Positions 36,738 to 45,556 of a stretch of DNA of 64,000 bases are shown one piece after another. The DNA is taken from NCBI RefSeq assembly GCF_039908645.1, contig NZ_CP150917.1, forward strand, positions 4,537,501 to 4,601,500, read 5' to 3'. Under the pieces are notes generated by a model, which worked only from the letters and a program-made list of their open reading frames with translations, made no database searches and had not been told where the DNA came from. The stretch is from Pseudomonas helvetica. Its GTDB lineage: Bacteria; Pseudomonadota; Gammaproteobacteria; Pseudomonadales; Pseudomonadaceae. A program made the translations under genes and the position numbers. Within the stretch, counting starts at the first letter, position 1. Every line of letters starts with the position of its first letter.

Positions 36738-37249
36738 CTGCTTTCCAAACCCTGAAGCCATCGACCTTGAGCCGCGACGCCTTCGTCAACGCCTTCGCCG
36801 ACATCTACGAACATTCGCCATGGGTCGCCGAAAAAACCTTCGACCTGGGCCAGGACGCGGCAATCGACGAGATTGAAACCCTGCACCAGCGCATGAGCGA
36901 TATCCTGCTCTGTGCCGATCACGCCAGCCAGCTGGCCTTGATCAACGCTCACCCGGACCTGGCCGGTAAAGCCGCCGTCCAGGGCCAGCTTACCGCAGCC
37001 AGCACTGAAGAACAGTCTGGCGCGGGTATTCACCAATGCACGGCCGAAGAGTTTTCTCGCTTCACCGAGTTGAACGACGCCTACAAAGCCAAGTTCAAGT
37101 TTCCCTTCATCATGGCGGTAAAAGGCAGCAACCGGCATCAGATCCTCGCTGCGTTCGAAACGCGCATTCACAACTCGGCAGACACCGAATTCAAATGCGC
37201 GCTGGCGGAGATCAACAAGATTGCGCTGTTCCGATTACTGACTCTTTAG
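36734..37249 (+). CDS. uraD: OHCU decarboxylase
   Basis: A 171-residue all-helical enzyme that decarboxylates 2-oxo-4-hydroxy-4-carboxy-5-ureidoimidazoline to S-allantoin. The conserved block LINAHPDLAGKAAVQGQLT is near residue 73, with EQSGAG just after and the family motif KFKFPFIMAVKGSNR near 115. It overlaps the end of puuE by ATGA, so translation is coupled; alc follows 89 bases later. Confidence 0.95.
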   Translation: MTAFQTLKPSTLSRDAFVNAFADIYEHSPWVAEKTFDLGQDAAIDEIETLHQRMSDILLCADHASQLALINAHPDLAGKAAVQGQLTAASTEEQSGAGIHQCTAEEFSRFTELNDAYKAKFKFPFIMAVKGSNRHQILAAFETRIHNSADTEFKCALAEINKIALFRLLTL

Positions 37250-37338
37250 CGAACATGACCCGAGCGTGAATGAACGTGAAAAACGCCCAGGGCCCTGCAA
37301 GCATCCCAAGCCACTTCAATTAAAGGCAGACAAGAAGA

Positions 37339-38334
37339 ATGAAAGCTTACGCCGTACCTTTCGAGAAGTTCGTCAACCTGGCCGACGCCCGCCTGGGCAC
37401 CAAAATCATCTCGGTCACCGATGACTGGTTCGCTGATGCCAACCGCCTGTTCCAGCCAACCCCGGCCGTATGGAAAGAAGGCGTGTTCGATGACAACGGC
37501 AAGTGGATGGATGGCTGGGAATCGCGCCGCAAGCGCTTCGAAGGCTACGACAGCGCGGTGATCCGTCTCGGCGTGCCAGGCTCGATCAAGGGCGTGGACA
37601 TCGACACTTCATTCTTCACCGGCAACTACCCGCCATCTGCCTCCCTGGAAGCCTGCTTCGTGGCCTCCGGCGAGCCGACTGAAACCACTCAGTGGGTTGA
37701 AGTGCTGTCGGCCGTCGAGCTGCAAGGCAACAGCCACCACTACCACGAAATCAACAACGACCAGGCCTTCAGCCACCTGCGCTTCAACATCTACCCGGAC
37801 GGCGGTGTCGCCCGTCTGCGCGTGTACGGCATTCCGTACCGCGACTGGTCGACGGTTGGCGACAACGAGCAAATTGACCTGGCCGCAGCCCTGAACGGCG
37901 GTCGCGCCCTGGCTTGCTCCGACGAACACTTCGGTCGCATGAGCAACATCCTCAACCCGGGTCGCGGCATCAATATGGGCGATGGCTGGGAAACCGCACG
38001 TCGTCGCACTCCGGGCAATGACTGGGTCATCGTCGCGCTGGGCCACCCGGGCGAGATCGAAAAAATCATCGTCGACACCCTGCACTTCAAGGGCAACTAC
38101 CCGGACACCTGCTCGATCCAGGGCGCGTTCGTCAAGGGCGGCACCGACAGCCAGATCGAAACCCAGTCGCTGTTCTGGCGCGAATTGCTGCCAGCGCAGA
38201 AACTGGAAATGCACGCCGAACACACCTTCGCCGAGCAGATCAAGGCCCTGGGCCCGATCACCCACATCCGCCTGAACGTGTTCCCGGACGGTGGCGTGAG
38301 CCGCTTGCGTGTATTGGGCAAGGTCGCGAAGTAA
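37339..38334 (+). CDS. alc: Allantoicase
   Basis: A 331-residue enzyme with two homologous jelly-roll allantoicase domains (about residues 15-165 and 185-330); both contain a GDGWETx[12 protein letters not shown] block and a [24 protein letters not shown] block, showing the internal duplication. It hydrolyses allantoate to ureidoglycolate and urea. Length and repeats are normal for the family. Followed by a family-B REP and allA. Confidence 0.96.
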   Translation: MKAYAVPFEKFVNLADARLGTKIISVTDDWFADANRLFQPTPAVWKEGVFDDNGKWMDGWESRRKRFEGYDSAVIRLGVPGSIKGVDIDTSFFTGNYPPSASLEACFVASGEPTETTQWVEVLSAVELQGNSHHYHEINNDQAFSHLRFNIYPDGGVARLRVYGIPYRDWSTVGDNEQIDLAAALNGGRALACSDEHFGRMSNILNPGRGINMGDGWETARRRTPGNDWVIVALGHPGEIEKIIVDTLHFKGNYPDTCSIQGAFVKGGTDSQIETQSLFWRELLPAQKLEMHAEHTFAEQIKALGPITHIRLNVFPDGGVSRLRVLGKVAK

Positions 38335-38344
38335 TGCTGAGACT

Positions 38345-38410
38345 GTAGGAGCACAGCTTGCTGGCGATGGCGTCAGTAAGGGCGCCATCGCCGGCAAGCC
38401 GTGCTCCTAC
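38345..38410. repeat. REP-type repeat pair, family B, between alc and allA
   Basis: A compact inverted pair GTAGGAGCACAGCTTGCTGG / CCGGCAAGCCGTGCTCCTAC that can form a long hairpin inside the purine operon, where it may stabilise the upstream mRNA. Confidence 0.88.
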
Positions 38411-38455
38411 AAAAGCAAAGCAACAAACATCATGAACACATAGAAGAAGACCAGC

Positions 38456-38959
38456 ATGCGCACATTGACGATTGAACCGCTGACCAAAGAAGCCTTCGCC
38501 CCTTTCGGTGACGTGATCGAAACCGATGGCAGCGATCACTTCATGATCAACAACGGTTCGACCATGCGCTTTCACAAACTGGCAACGGTGGAAACCGCCA
38601 CGCCAGAAGACAAGGCGATCATCAGCATCTTCCGCGCCGACGCGCAGGACATGCCGCTGACCGTCTGCATGCTGGAGCGCCATCCGCTGGGCAGCCAGGC
38701 TTTCATTCCGCTGCTCGGCAACCCCTTTCTGATCGTGGTCGCGCCACTTGGCGATGAACCTGTATCAGGCTTGGTCCGCGCCTTCGTCACCAACGGCAGG
38801 CAGGGCATTAATTACCATCGCGGCGTTTGGCACCATCCGGTGCTGACGATCGAAAAGCGGGATGACTTCCTGGTGGTTGATCGCAGTGGCACAGGCAATA
38901 ACTGCGATGAGCATTTTTTCAAAGAGGATGAGCGTTTGATCCTCGCCCCCCACCAATAA
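38456..38959 (+). CDS. allA: Ureidoglycolate lyase
   Basis: A 167-residue cupin-fold enzyme that splits ureidoglycolate into glyoxylate and urea. The family N-terminus MRTLTIEPLTKEAFAPFGDVIE is clear, with GINYHRGVWHHPVL near residue 117 supplying likely active-site residues. It is the last step of the allantoin branch encoded in this island; no urease genes are visible to process the urea. Confidence 0.94.
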   Translation: MRTLTIEPLTKEAFAPFGDVIETDGSDHFMINNGSTMRFHKLATVETATPEDKAIISIFRADAQDMPLTVCMLERHPLGSQAFIPLLGNPFLIVVAPLGDEPVSGLVRAFVTNGRQGINYHRGVWHHPVLTIEKRDDFLVVDRSGTGNNCDEHFFKEDERLILAPHQ

Positions 38960-39010
38960 GAGAAGGTCTGATCACTCGACAACAAGAGTGACAGGCGAGA
39001 GGTAAAGACT

Positions 39011-40318
39011 GTGGAAGCACATCTGTTGGAATGGCTGAACCTGAGCGTGCGCTGGGTTCACATGATCACTGGCGTGGCCTGGATCGGCGCGTCGTTCTAC
39101 TTTGTCTGGCTGGAAAACAACCTCAATCGGGTCAACCCGAAAAACGGCCTGGCGGGCGATCTCTGGGCAATTCACGGTGGCGGGATCTACCACCTGGAGA
39201 AATACAAACTGGCCCCACCGACCATGCCGGACAACCTGCACTGGTTCAAATGGGAAGCCTACTTCACCTGGATGTCGGGGATCGCGCTGCTGTGCGTGGT
39301 GTTCTACTCCAACCCGACGCTGTACCTGCTGGCACCGGGCAGCAGCCTGAGCGGACCGGAAGGCGTGGCCATCGGTCTTGGCTCGTTGTTCATCGGCTGG
39401 TTCATCTACTCGTTCCTGTGCGACTCGGCCCTGGGTAAACGCCCTGCCCTGCTCGGGTTCATTCTGTTCGTGCTGATCATTGGCGCCGCTTACGGCTTCA
39501 GCAAAGTGTTCAGCGGTCGCGGTGCGTACCTGCATGTTGGCGCCATCATCGGCACCATCATGGTCGGTAACGTGTTCCGCATCATCATGCCGGCCCAACG
39601 GGCACTGGTGGCGGCCATCGCCGAGAACCGCACGCCGGATCCGGCACTGCCAGCCAAGGGTTTGCTGCGTTCACGGCACAACAACTACTTCACCTTGCCG
39701 GTGCTGTTCATCATGATCAGCAACCACTTCCCGAGCACTTACGGCAGCCAGTACAACTGGTTGATCCTGGCCGGGATCGCGGTACTCGCGGTGTTGGTGC
39801 GTCACTATTTCAACACCCGCCACGAAAGCCACAAGTTCGCCTGGACCCTGCCTGTCGCGGCAGTAGGCATGATCTGCCTGGCCTACGTCACCGGCCCAGC
39901 GCCGATGAACACCCCGGAAGTGGCCAAGGCACCGGCGAAGATCGAGTACCAACCGCTGCCCGAAACCGCCCTCGGCGGTGGCGCCAAACCCGCTGAAGCA
40001 GCACCAGCCGCTCCGGCCGCCGCTGCGGCACCGGCGCAAGCTTCGACGGCAAGCGGTCCGGACTTCAGCAAGGTACACAGCGTGATTCAGGAACGTTGTG
40101 CGGTCTGCCATTCGGCCAAACCGACCAGCCCGCTGTTCAGCGCGGCACCGGCTGGCGTGATGTTCGATACCCCGCAACAGATCCAGCAATTGGCCCCGCG
40201 GATCCAGGCCCAGGCTGTCGCCAGCCAGATCATGCCGTTGGGCAACATCACGCAGATGACCCAGCAGGAACGTGACCTGATCGGCGCTTGGATCAATCAG
40301 GGAGCCCGAACCAATTAA
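39011..40318 (+). CDS. puuD: Membrane-bound urate hydroxylase PuuD with cytochrome c domain
   Basis: A 435-residue inner-membrane protein that oxidises urate to 5-hydroxyisourate and passes electrons to the respiratory chain, so no H2O2 forms as with soluble uricase. Residues about 1-300 contain about eight helices, starting VRWVHMITGVAWIGASFYFVW. An Ala/Pro-rich linker (about residues 330-350, PAEAAPAAPAAAAAPAQAS) joins it to a C-terminal c-type cytochrome whose heme motif is CAVCH (ERCAVCHSAKP). The GTG start at 39011 is preceded by GAGAGGTAAAG. Urate hydroxylase is the enzyme upstream of UraH. Confidence 0.93.
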   Translation: MEAHLLEWLNLSVRWVHMITGVAWIGASFYFVWLENNLNRVNPKNGLAGDLWAIHGGGIYHLEKYKLAPPTMPDNLHWFKWEAYFTWMSGIALLCVVFYSNPTLYLLAPGSSLSGPEGVAIGLGSLFIGWFIYSFLCDSALGKRPALLGFILFVLIIGAAYGFSKVFSGRGAYLHVGAIIGTIMVGNVFRIIMPAQRALVAAIAENRTPDPALPAKGLLRSRHNNYFTLPVLFIMISNHFPSTYGSQYNWLILAGIAVLAVLVRHYFNTRHESHKFAWTLPVAAVGMICLAYVTGPAPMNTPEVAKAPAKIEYQPLPETALGGGAKPAEAAPAAPAAAAAPAQASTASGPDFSKVHSVIQERCAVCHSAKPTSPLFSAAPAGVMFDTPQQIQQLAPRIQAQAVASQIMPLGNITQMTQQERDLIGAWINQGARTN

Positions 40319-40325
40319 GCAATAC

Positions 40326-40350
40326 AAAAGCCTGTGACAAGCAGGCTTTT
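40326..40350 (+). terminator. Terminator-like hairpin after puuD
   Basis: A 9-bp stem AAAAGCCTG/CAGGCTTTT with a 7-base loop lies 8 bases after the puuD stop and runs straight into a REP. Confidence 0.65.
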
Positions 40351-40455
40351 GTGGCGAGGGAGCTTGCTCCCGCTGGACTGCGCAGCAGTCCCCTTTCTTC
40401 CTGGAGAAAAGCGGGGCCGCTTCGCGACCCAGCGCGAGCAAGCTCCCTCGCCACA
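40350..40455. repeat. REP-type repeat pair, family A
   Basis: TGTGGCGAGGGAGCTTGCTC and its inverted copy ending GCTCCCTCGCCACA; the right arm has GCGAGCAAGC where other copies have GGGAGCAAGC. Confidence 0.9.
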
Positions 40456-40506
40456 GGTCCACCTGACGCACAAAATCACAAGAATAAAAAAGATCCGAGG
40501 TGTTGC

Positions 40507-41865
40507 ATGTCCGTGTCATCCGAAGCACGCATCCCCGACGCACCCGCGATTCAACGACTGCCGCTGTTGCAACTGATTCTGGTCGGTCTGCAACACGTTC
40601 TGCTGATGTACGGCGGCGCCATCGCGGTGCCGCTGATCATCGGACAGGCCGCAGGCCTGAGTCGTGAAGAAATCGCCTTCCTGATCAACGCCGACCTGCT
40701 GGTCGCCGGCATCGCAACCGTCGTGCAATCACTGGGCATCGGCCCCATGGGCATTCGCATGCCGGTGATGATGGGCGCCAGTTTCGCGGCGGTCGGCAGC
40801 ATGGTGGCGATGGCTGGCATGCCTGGCATCGGCCTGCAAGGGATCTTCGGCGCGACCATCGCCGCCGGGTTCTTCGGCATGCTCATCGCGCCATTCATGT
40901 CCAAGGTGGTGCGGTTCTTCCCGCCGCTGGTGACCGGCACGGTCATCACCTCGATCGGTTTGTCGCTGTTCCCCGTGGCTGTGAACTGGGCGGGTGGCGG
41001 CAACGCTGCCGCGCAATTCGGCTCCCCCGTCTACCTGACCATCGCCGCGCTGGTGCTGGGCACCATCTTGCTGATCCACCGCTTCATGCGCGGTTTCTGG
41101 GTGAACATTTCGGTACTGATCGGCATGGGCCTGGGTTACATCCTCTGCGGCCTGATCGGCATGGTCGACCTCAGCGGCATGGCGCAGGCGCCGTGGGTGC
41201 AAATCGTCACCCCGCTGCATTTCGGCATGCCGCAATTCCATCTCGCGCCGATCCTTTCAATGTGCCTGGTGGTGGTGATCATCTTCGTCGAGTCCACCGG
41301 AATGTTTCTCGCCCTGGGCAAGATTACCGGCCAGGAAGTCTGCCCACGGATGCTCCGCCGCGGTTTGCTGTGTGATGCCGGCGCGTCATTCTTCGCCGGG
41401 TTCTTCAACACGTTCACCCATTCCTCGTTTGCCCAGAATATCGGCCTGGTGCAAATGACCGGCGTGCGCTGCCGTTCGGTGACCATCGTTGCCGGTGGTC
41501 TGCTGGTGGTGCTGAGCCTGCTGCCCAAAGCGGCCTTTCTGGTGGCATCGATTCCACCGGCGGTACTTGGCGGCGCGGCGATTGCCATGTTCGGCATGGT
41601 CGCGGCTACCGGGATCAAGATTCTCCAGGAAGCCGACATCGCCGACCGTCGCAACCAATTGCTGGTGGCGGTGAGTATCGGCATGGGGCTGATCCCGGTG
41701 GTTCGTCCGGAATTCTTCGCCCACTTGCCGTTGTGGATGAGCCCGATCACCCACAGCGGCATTGCCATGGCGACCCTCAGCGCCCTCTCGTTGAACCTGC
41801 TGTTCAACATCCTCGGCGGCGCAGAACGAGCCACCAACAACGAGTGCCACGCTCATCAGCACTGA
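40507..41865 (+). CDS. NCS2-family urate/xanthine permease
   Basis: A 452-residue inner-membrane proton symporter of the nucleobase-ascorbate (NAT) family, about 14 helices. The NAT signature appears as AQNIGLVQMTGVRCR near residue 316, and the N-terminal QH motif as LVGLQHVLLMYGGA near residue 25. Position beside the urate hydroxylase suggests urate or xanthine as substrate. The start ATG at 40507 (MSVSSEARIPDAP) has GAGG six bases upstream; longer in-frame readings pass through the REP and are rejected. Confidence 0.92.
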   Translation: MSVSSEARIPDAPAIQRLPLLQLILVGLQHVLLMYGGAIAVPLIIGQAAGLSREEIAFLINADLLVAGIATVVQSLGIGPMGIRMPVMMGASFAAVGSMVAMAGMPGIGLQGIFGATIAAGFFGMLIAPFMSKVVRFFPPLVTGTVITSIGLSLFPVAVNWAGGGNAAAQFGSPVYLTIAALVLGTILLIHRFMRGFWVNISVLIGMGLGYILCGLIGMVDLSGMAQAPWVQIVTPLHFGMPQFHLAPILSMCLVVVIIFVESTGMFLALGKITGQEVCPRMLRRGLLCDAGASFFAGFFNTFTHSSFAQNIGLVQMTGVRCRSVTIVAGGLLVVLSLLPKAAFLVASIPPAVLGGAAIAMFGMVAATGIKILQEADIADRRNQLLVAVSIGMGLIPVVRPEFFAHLPLWMSPITHSGIAMATLSALSLNLLFNILGGAERATNNECHAHQH

Positions 41866-42384
41866 CGGATAAGCGGACGGTCCGCCCGTCCTTCCATCGT
41901 TATCCGGTTTCACCCGTGACACGAAATACCCGCATGACAGACCGGCCGGCGATACGTCCGGTCGCCGTCAGCGGCTGTCTGCGCCTTAACAATAAAAACA
42001 TTCGAGGAGCAACACAGTGACAAACTTGATAGCGGCGCTCCGTTGCTGGGCGCTTGAGCCATGGTGCGCGAGTCAGTATTCTCCGAGGCCGCCTGAATCG
42101 GCTCTAAAAAAAAGCCCGGGATTAATTCCTGACCAGATAGCCAGCTTATCCAGGCTCTTGACGGTCACGCGGCACACTCCAATAAAAACCGAACGGACGC
42201 TTGATCGACTGTTTCCGAACAGCCGAGCAGGCATTCTTTCGCGTTCTAAAAGCCTTGACTCAGCGCTCGCCGGAGCGCTGAAACCGACCGACCGGATGAT
42301 CGTTTACAGCAACGAAAAACAGGCGCCACAGCAGAGCGCCGACTTAAAAAAAAACGTGGAACTACTTACTTTGGGAGCAACCGA
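41866..42384. other. 519-base spacer before the Tsx-like porin; possible small ORF
   Basis: No recognised gene lies here. A GTG at 42017 with a strong GAGGAG site opens a 123-codon frame (MTNLIAALRCWALEPWCAS) whose stop overlaps the porin ATG at 42385 as ATGA. Its codon choice (several AGG, ATA, CGA) and composition are unlike neighbours and I recognise no homology, so it may be a leader, a decayed gene or chance. The region is less GC-rich than its surroundings. Confidence 0.35.
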
Positions 42385-43170
42385 ATGAACCGTACGTGCA
42401 CTAGCCTGATGCTCGCTGGATCCTTGCTGGCTGGGGGGCAGGCAATGGCCGGCGACCTGCTGCAGTGGCAGAACAACAGCCTGACCTATCTCTATGGCAA
42501 AGACTTCAAAGTCAACCCGAGCATCCAGCAAACCGTGACCTTCGAGCACGCCGATGCCTGGAAATACGGGGACAACTTCCTGTTCATCGACAAGATTTTC
42601 TACAACGGTAAACCTGACGCTTACCTCGGTAATAACACGTACTACGGTGAGTTCAGCCCGCGTCTGTCGTTCGGCAAGATCTTCGACCAGAAACTCGAGT
42701 TCGGCCCGATCAAGGACGTCCTGCTGGCCATGACCTACGAAACCGGCGAAGGCGACGTCAACTCCTACCTGATCGGTCCGGGTTTCGACCTGGCCATTCC
42801 CGGTTTCGATTACTTCCAGCTGAACTTCTACAATCGCCACACCGACGACAAACGCCCGGGTAACAACATCTGGCAGATCACTCCGGTGTGGTCCTACACC
42901 ATCCCGGTGGGCAGCTCCAGCGTGCTGATCGACGGGTTCATGGACTGGGTGGTCGACAACGACAAGAACAGCCAAGGCACCTACCACGCCAACCTGCACT
43001 TCAACCCGCAGATCAAATACGACCTGGGCAAAGCCTTGCATTGGGGCGAGAAGCAGCTGTACGTCGGTGTCGAGTACGATTACTGGAAAAACAAATACGC
43101 CATCGAAGACACGAAGGACTTCACCACCAATCAGAGCGCCACGAGCCTGCTGGTGAAGTACCACTTCTGA
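42385..43170 (+). CDS. Tsx/OmpK-type nucleoside-specific outer-membrane channel
   Basis: A 261-residue beta-barrel porin with signal peptide MNRTCTSLMLAGSLLAGGQAMA. Alternating aromatic strands and the C-terminal signature TSLLVKYHF, ending in Phe, mark an outer-membrane barrel. The motif DLLQWQNNSLTYLYG near the mature N-terminus and the overall length fit the nucleoside-specific channel family. It ends the purine island and would admit nucleosides or nucleobases to the periplasm for the two inner-membrane permeases. ATG at 42385 has GGGAG upstream. Confidence 0.88.
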   Translation: MNRTCTSLMLAGSLLAGGQAMAGDLLQWQNNSLTYLYGKDFKVNPSIQQTVTFEHADAWKYGDNFLFIDKIFYNGKPDAYLGNNTYYGEFSPRLSFGKIFDQKLEFGPIKDVLLAMTYETGEGDVNSYLIGPGFDLAIPGFDYFQLNFYNRHTDDKRPGNNIWQITPVWSYTIPVGSSSVLIDGFMDWVVDNDKNSQGTYHANLHFNPQIKYDLGKALHWGEKQLYVGVEYDYWKNKYAIEDTKDFTTNQSATSLLVKYHF

Positions 43171-43180
43171 TCCAGGGTTG

Positions 43181-43252
43181 AAAGATCGCAGCCTTCGCCA
43201 GCTCCTACATAAGCGCATCGAGTGTAGGGGCCGGCGCCGGCTGCGGTCTTTT
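43181..43252. repeat. Short inverted repeat (REP-like) after the porin gene
   Basis: AAGATCGCAGCCTTCGCC and GGCTGCGGTCTT arms flank CTCCTACA; may also serve as the porin terminator since TTTTGCTTT follows. Confidence 0.65.
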
Positions 43253-43367
43253 GCTTTGCCGCCAACACATCGAACAACCCGATTAAACCTCCGCAAAATT
43301 CGCAACCATTGATCAGTCCGTCTGGCATAGCATGGCGCCATTCCACTCTGATCGAGGAGTTGCACCG

Positions 43368-44222
43368 ATGACTCAATTTCGCAAAGTACTTAGCCTGCAT
43401 ACCGGCCAACCCGCGTCCGATGGCGCCGGGGTCAAGCTGACCCGGGTATTTGGTGGCGCAGGCGTCGAACGCTTCGACCCGTTCCTGATGCTCGACGAGT
43501 TCGGCTCGGAAAATCCCGACGACTACATTGCCGGCTTCCCACCCCACCCGCACCGTGGCTTCGAAACCGTGACCTACATGCTCGAAGGGCGCATGCGTCA
43601 TGAGGACCATCTGGGTAACGTCGGTTTGCTGGAAGGCGGTGGCGTGCAATGGATGACCGCCGCCAAGGGCATCATCCACAGCGAGATGCCGGAGCAGGAA
43701 GAAGGTGTGATGCGCGGCTTCCAGCTGTGGCTGAACCTGCCAGGCAAGCACAAGCTCGATCCGGCCAGCTATCGGGACATTCAGCCGGCAGACATTCCAC
43801 GGCTGAAAACTGCGCAAGGCGTCGAGGTGGTAGTGATCGCCGGTCTATTCGACGACGGCACCGTCACGCAAACCGGTGCGGTACAACGGCCAGACACCGA
43901 GCCGTATTACTTTGACTTCCATCTACCGGCCGGCACCCGCATCACACCGAAACTGCCGGATCGGCATCGGGCACTGCTTTACGTGTATGACGGCAGCGTG
44001 GAGTTGCCGGGACAAACCCAGAGTATCGGCGTCAGCAAACTGGTCCGTTTGTCGGATGAAGGTGAGCTGCAACTGAGCAGCGAGTCCGGAGCGCGAGTGC
44101 TGTTGATTGCCGGTAAACCACTGGGCGAACCGATCGTGCAGTACGGGCCGTTCGTGATGAATACCCGGGAGGAGATCGAACAGGCATTGCGTGATTTTCG
44201 CGATGATCGATTGACTGCCTGA
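43368..44222 (+). CDS. Pirin family protein
   Basis: A 284-residue bicupin. The N-terminal cupin carries the metal-binding histidines in GFPPHPHRGFETVTYMLEG (near residue 55) plus a further His and Glu (AAKGIIHSEMPEQ, near 103). Bacterial pirins include quercetin 2,3-dioxygenases and metabolic regulators, so the role is open. ATG at 43368 has GAGGAG upstream. Monocistronic, enclosed by repeat elements. Confidence 0.9.
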   Translation: MTQFRKVLSLHTGQPASDGAGVKLTRVFGGAGVERFDPFLMLDEFGSENPDDYIAGFPPHPHRGFETVTYMLEGRMRHEDHLGNVGLLEGGGVQWMTAAKGIIHSEMPEQEEGVMRGFQLWLNLPGKHKLDPASYRDIQPADIPRLKTAQGVEVVVIAGLFDDGTVTQTGAVQRPDTEPYYFDFHLPAGTRITPKLPDRHRALLYVYDGSVELPGQTQSIGVSKLVRLSDEGELQLSSESGARVLLIAGKPLGEPIVQYGPFVMNTREEIEQALRDFRDDRLTA

Positions 44223-44242
44223 GTTTTGCATCTGCAAGGACG

Positions 44243-44320
44243 CCATCGCGAGCAAGCTTTGCTCCTACGGATCAGGGGTTTGACATAGATTTGTAGGAGC
44301 AAGGCTTGCCCGCGATAGCC
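44243..44320. repeat. REP-type repeat pair, family B
   Basis: CATCGCGAGCAAGCTTTGCT and GTAGGAGCAAGGCTTGCCCG form an inverted pair between the convergent pirin and patatin genes. Confidence 0.88.
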
Positions 44321-44332
44321 GCGCCGCCGATC

Positions 44333-45505
44333 TCAAGCCGGGATTGCAGGCTCTTCCAACCCCAGGAATCGGCACAACTCTTCGCGCTTGGCCAAGGCAT
44401 CGCGGCGGCCAAGCTCGATCAACTCGCTGCAATACCCCGCCTCGAACAGCAGATAACTCAGCACCCCGGCACCGCTGGTCCTGGTCGCACCCGGCCCGCG
44501 CAAGAACAGTCGCAACGCGGCTGGCAGCTCTTGTCGATGCCGTGCGGCGATTTCATCGATCGGCTGACTCGGAGCAATCACCAACACGTCCACCGGTGCC
44601 ACGCCGAAGCTGCGGGCCGCGGTACTTGCCGGTAACAAGTGACTGAACTCGTTCAAGCGTTGCAACAGCTCGATGTCGCTCTCCAGGCTATCAATGAACG
44701 TACTGTTGAGCAGGTGCCCACCGATCTGCGCCAACGAGGGTTGCTGACCGGTGTAGGTGCGCTGCAACGGATTATCGGGATCAACGCCGCGCGGGTTGCC
44801 ACTGACGCCCACCACCAGCACCCTGCTCGCCCCCAGGTGCAGGGCCGGGCTGATCGGCGCCGACTGACGCACCGCACCATCGCCGAAGTACTCGTTGCCG
44901 ATCTTCACGGGTGCAAACAACAACGGGATCGCCGAACTGGCAAGCAAATGGTCGACCGTCAATTGAGTCGGTACGCCGATACGCCGATGGCGAAGCCAGG
45001 CATCGATGCTCCGGCCCCCCTGGTAGAAGGTCACGGCTTGCCCGGACTCATAACCGAATGCGGTTACGGCGACTGCGTGCAATTGTTTTTGTGCGATGGC
45101 TTCATTGATGCCGGACAGCTGCAGCTTGTCGTTCAACAAATTGCGCAGCGGTGAGCTGTTGACCAGCGCCACCGGCACTTTTGCGCCAATCCCCAACAGG
45201 CTGTGACTGACAAACCGAGTCGCCTGGCTGATGACTCCTGGCCAATCGCTACGTAACACCAGGTCACTGCGAAAGCCCTGCCAGAACGCGGTCAACCGCT
45301 GGATGGCCGCGGTAAAGTCCGTCGCCCCGCTGGCCAGGCTGACCGCATTGATCGCCCCGGCCGAAGTGCCGACGATCACCGGGAACGGATTGGCGGAACC
45401 TGCCGGCAGCAGCTCGGCTATCGCTGCCAGCACCCCGACCTGATACGCCGCCCGAGCCCCGCCGCCGGAAAGAATCAAACCTGTAACCGGCTCACCTGAA
45501 CTCAT
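44333..45505 (-). CDS. Patatin-like phospholipase
   Basis: A 390-residue protein with a patatin domain at about residues 9-220. The oxyanion loop is GGGARAAYQVGVL, the nucleophile Ser lies in GTSAG (about residue 49) and the dyad Asp in FGDGAVRQSAP (near 210). All catalytic parts are intact, implying lipid acyl hydrolase activity. No signal peptide is visible, so it is cytoplasmic or membrane-peripheral. The C-terminal 170 residues are helical and not recognised. It lies beside a lipid A acyltransferase gene, separated by 51 bases and on the same strand. Confidence 0.9.
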   Translation of the reverse strand: MSSGEPVTGLILSGGGARAAYQVGVLAAIAELLPAGSANPFPVIVGTSAGAINAVSLASGATDFTAAIQRLTAFWQGFRSDLVLRSDWPGVISQATRFVSHSLLGIGAKVPVALVNSSPLRNLLNDKLQLSGINEAIAQKQLHAVAVTAFGYESGQAVTFYQGGRSIDAWLRHRRIGVPTQLTVDHLLASSAIPLLFAPVKIGNEYFGDGAVRQSAPISPALHLGASRVLVVGVSGNPRGVDPDNPLQRTYTGQQPSLAQIGGHLLNSTFIDSLESDIELLQRLNEFSHLLPASTAARSFGVAPVDVLVIAPSQPIDEIAARHRQELPAALRLFLRGPGATRTSGAGVLSYLLFEAGYCSELIELGRRDALAKREELCRFLGLEEPAIPA

Positions 45506-45556
45506 CGCAACACTCCATGGTGCTTGGGGCTTTCAATCTAGTCTGACGAAATGGAT

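Noticed and set aside
42030..42050. Sigma-54-like CGGCGC..TTGCT before the porin
   Set aside because: GG to GC spacing is 11, not the required 12.
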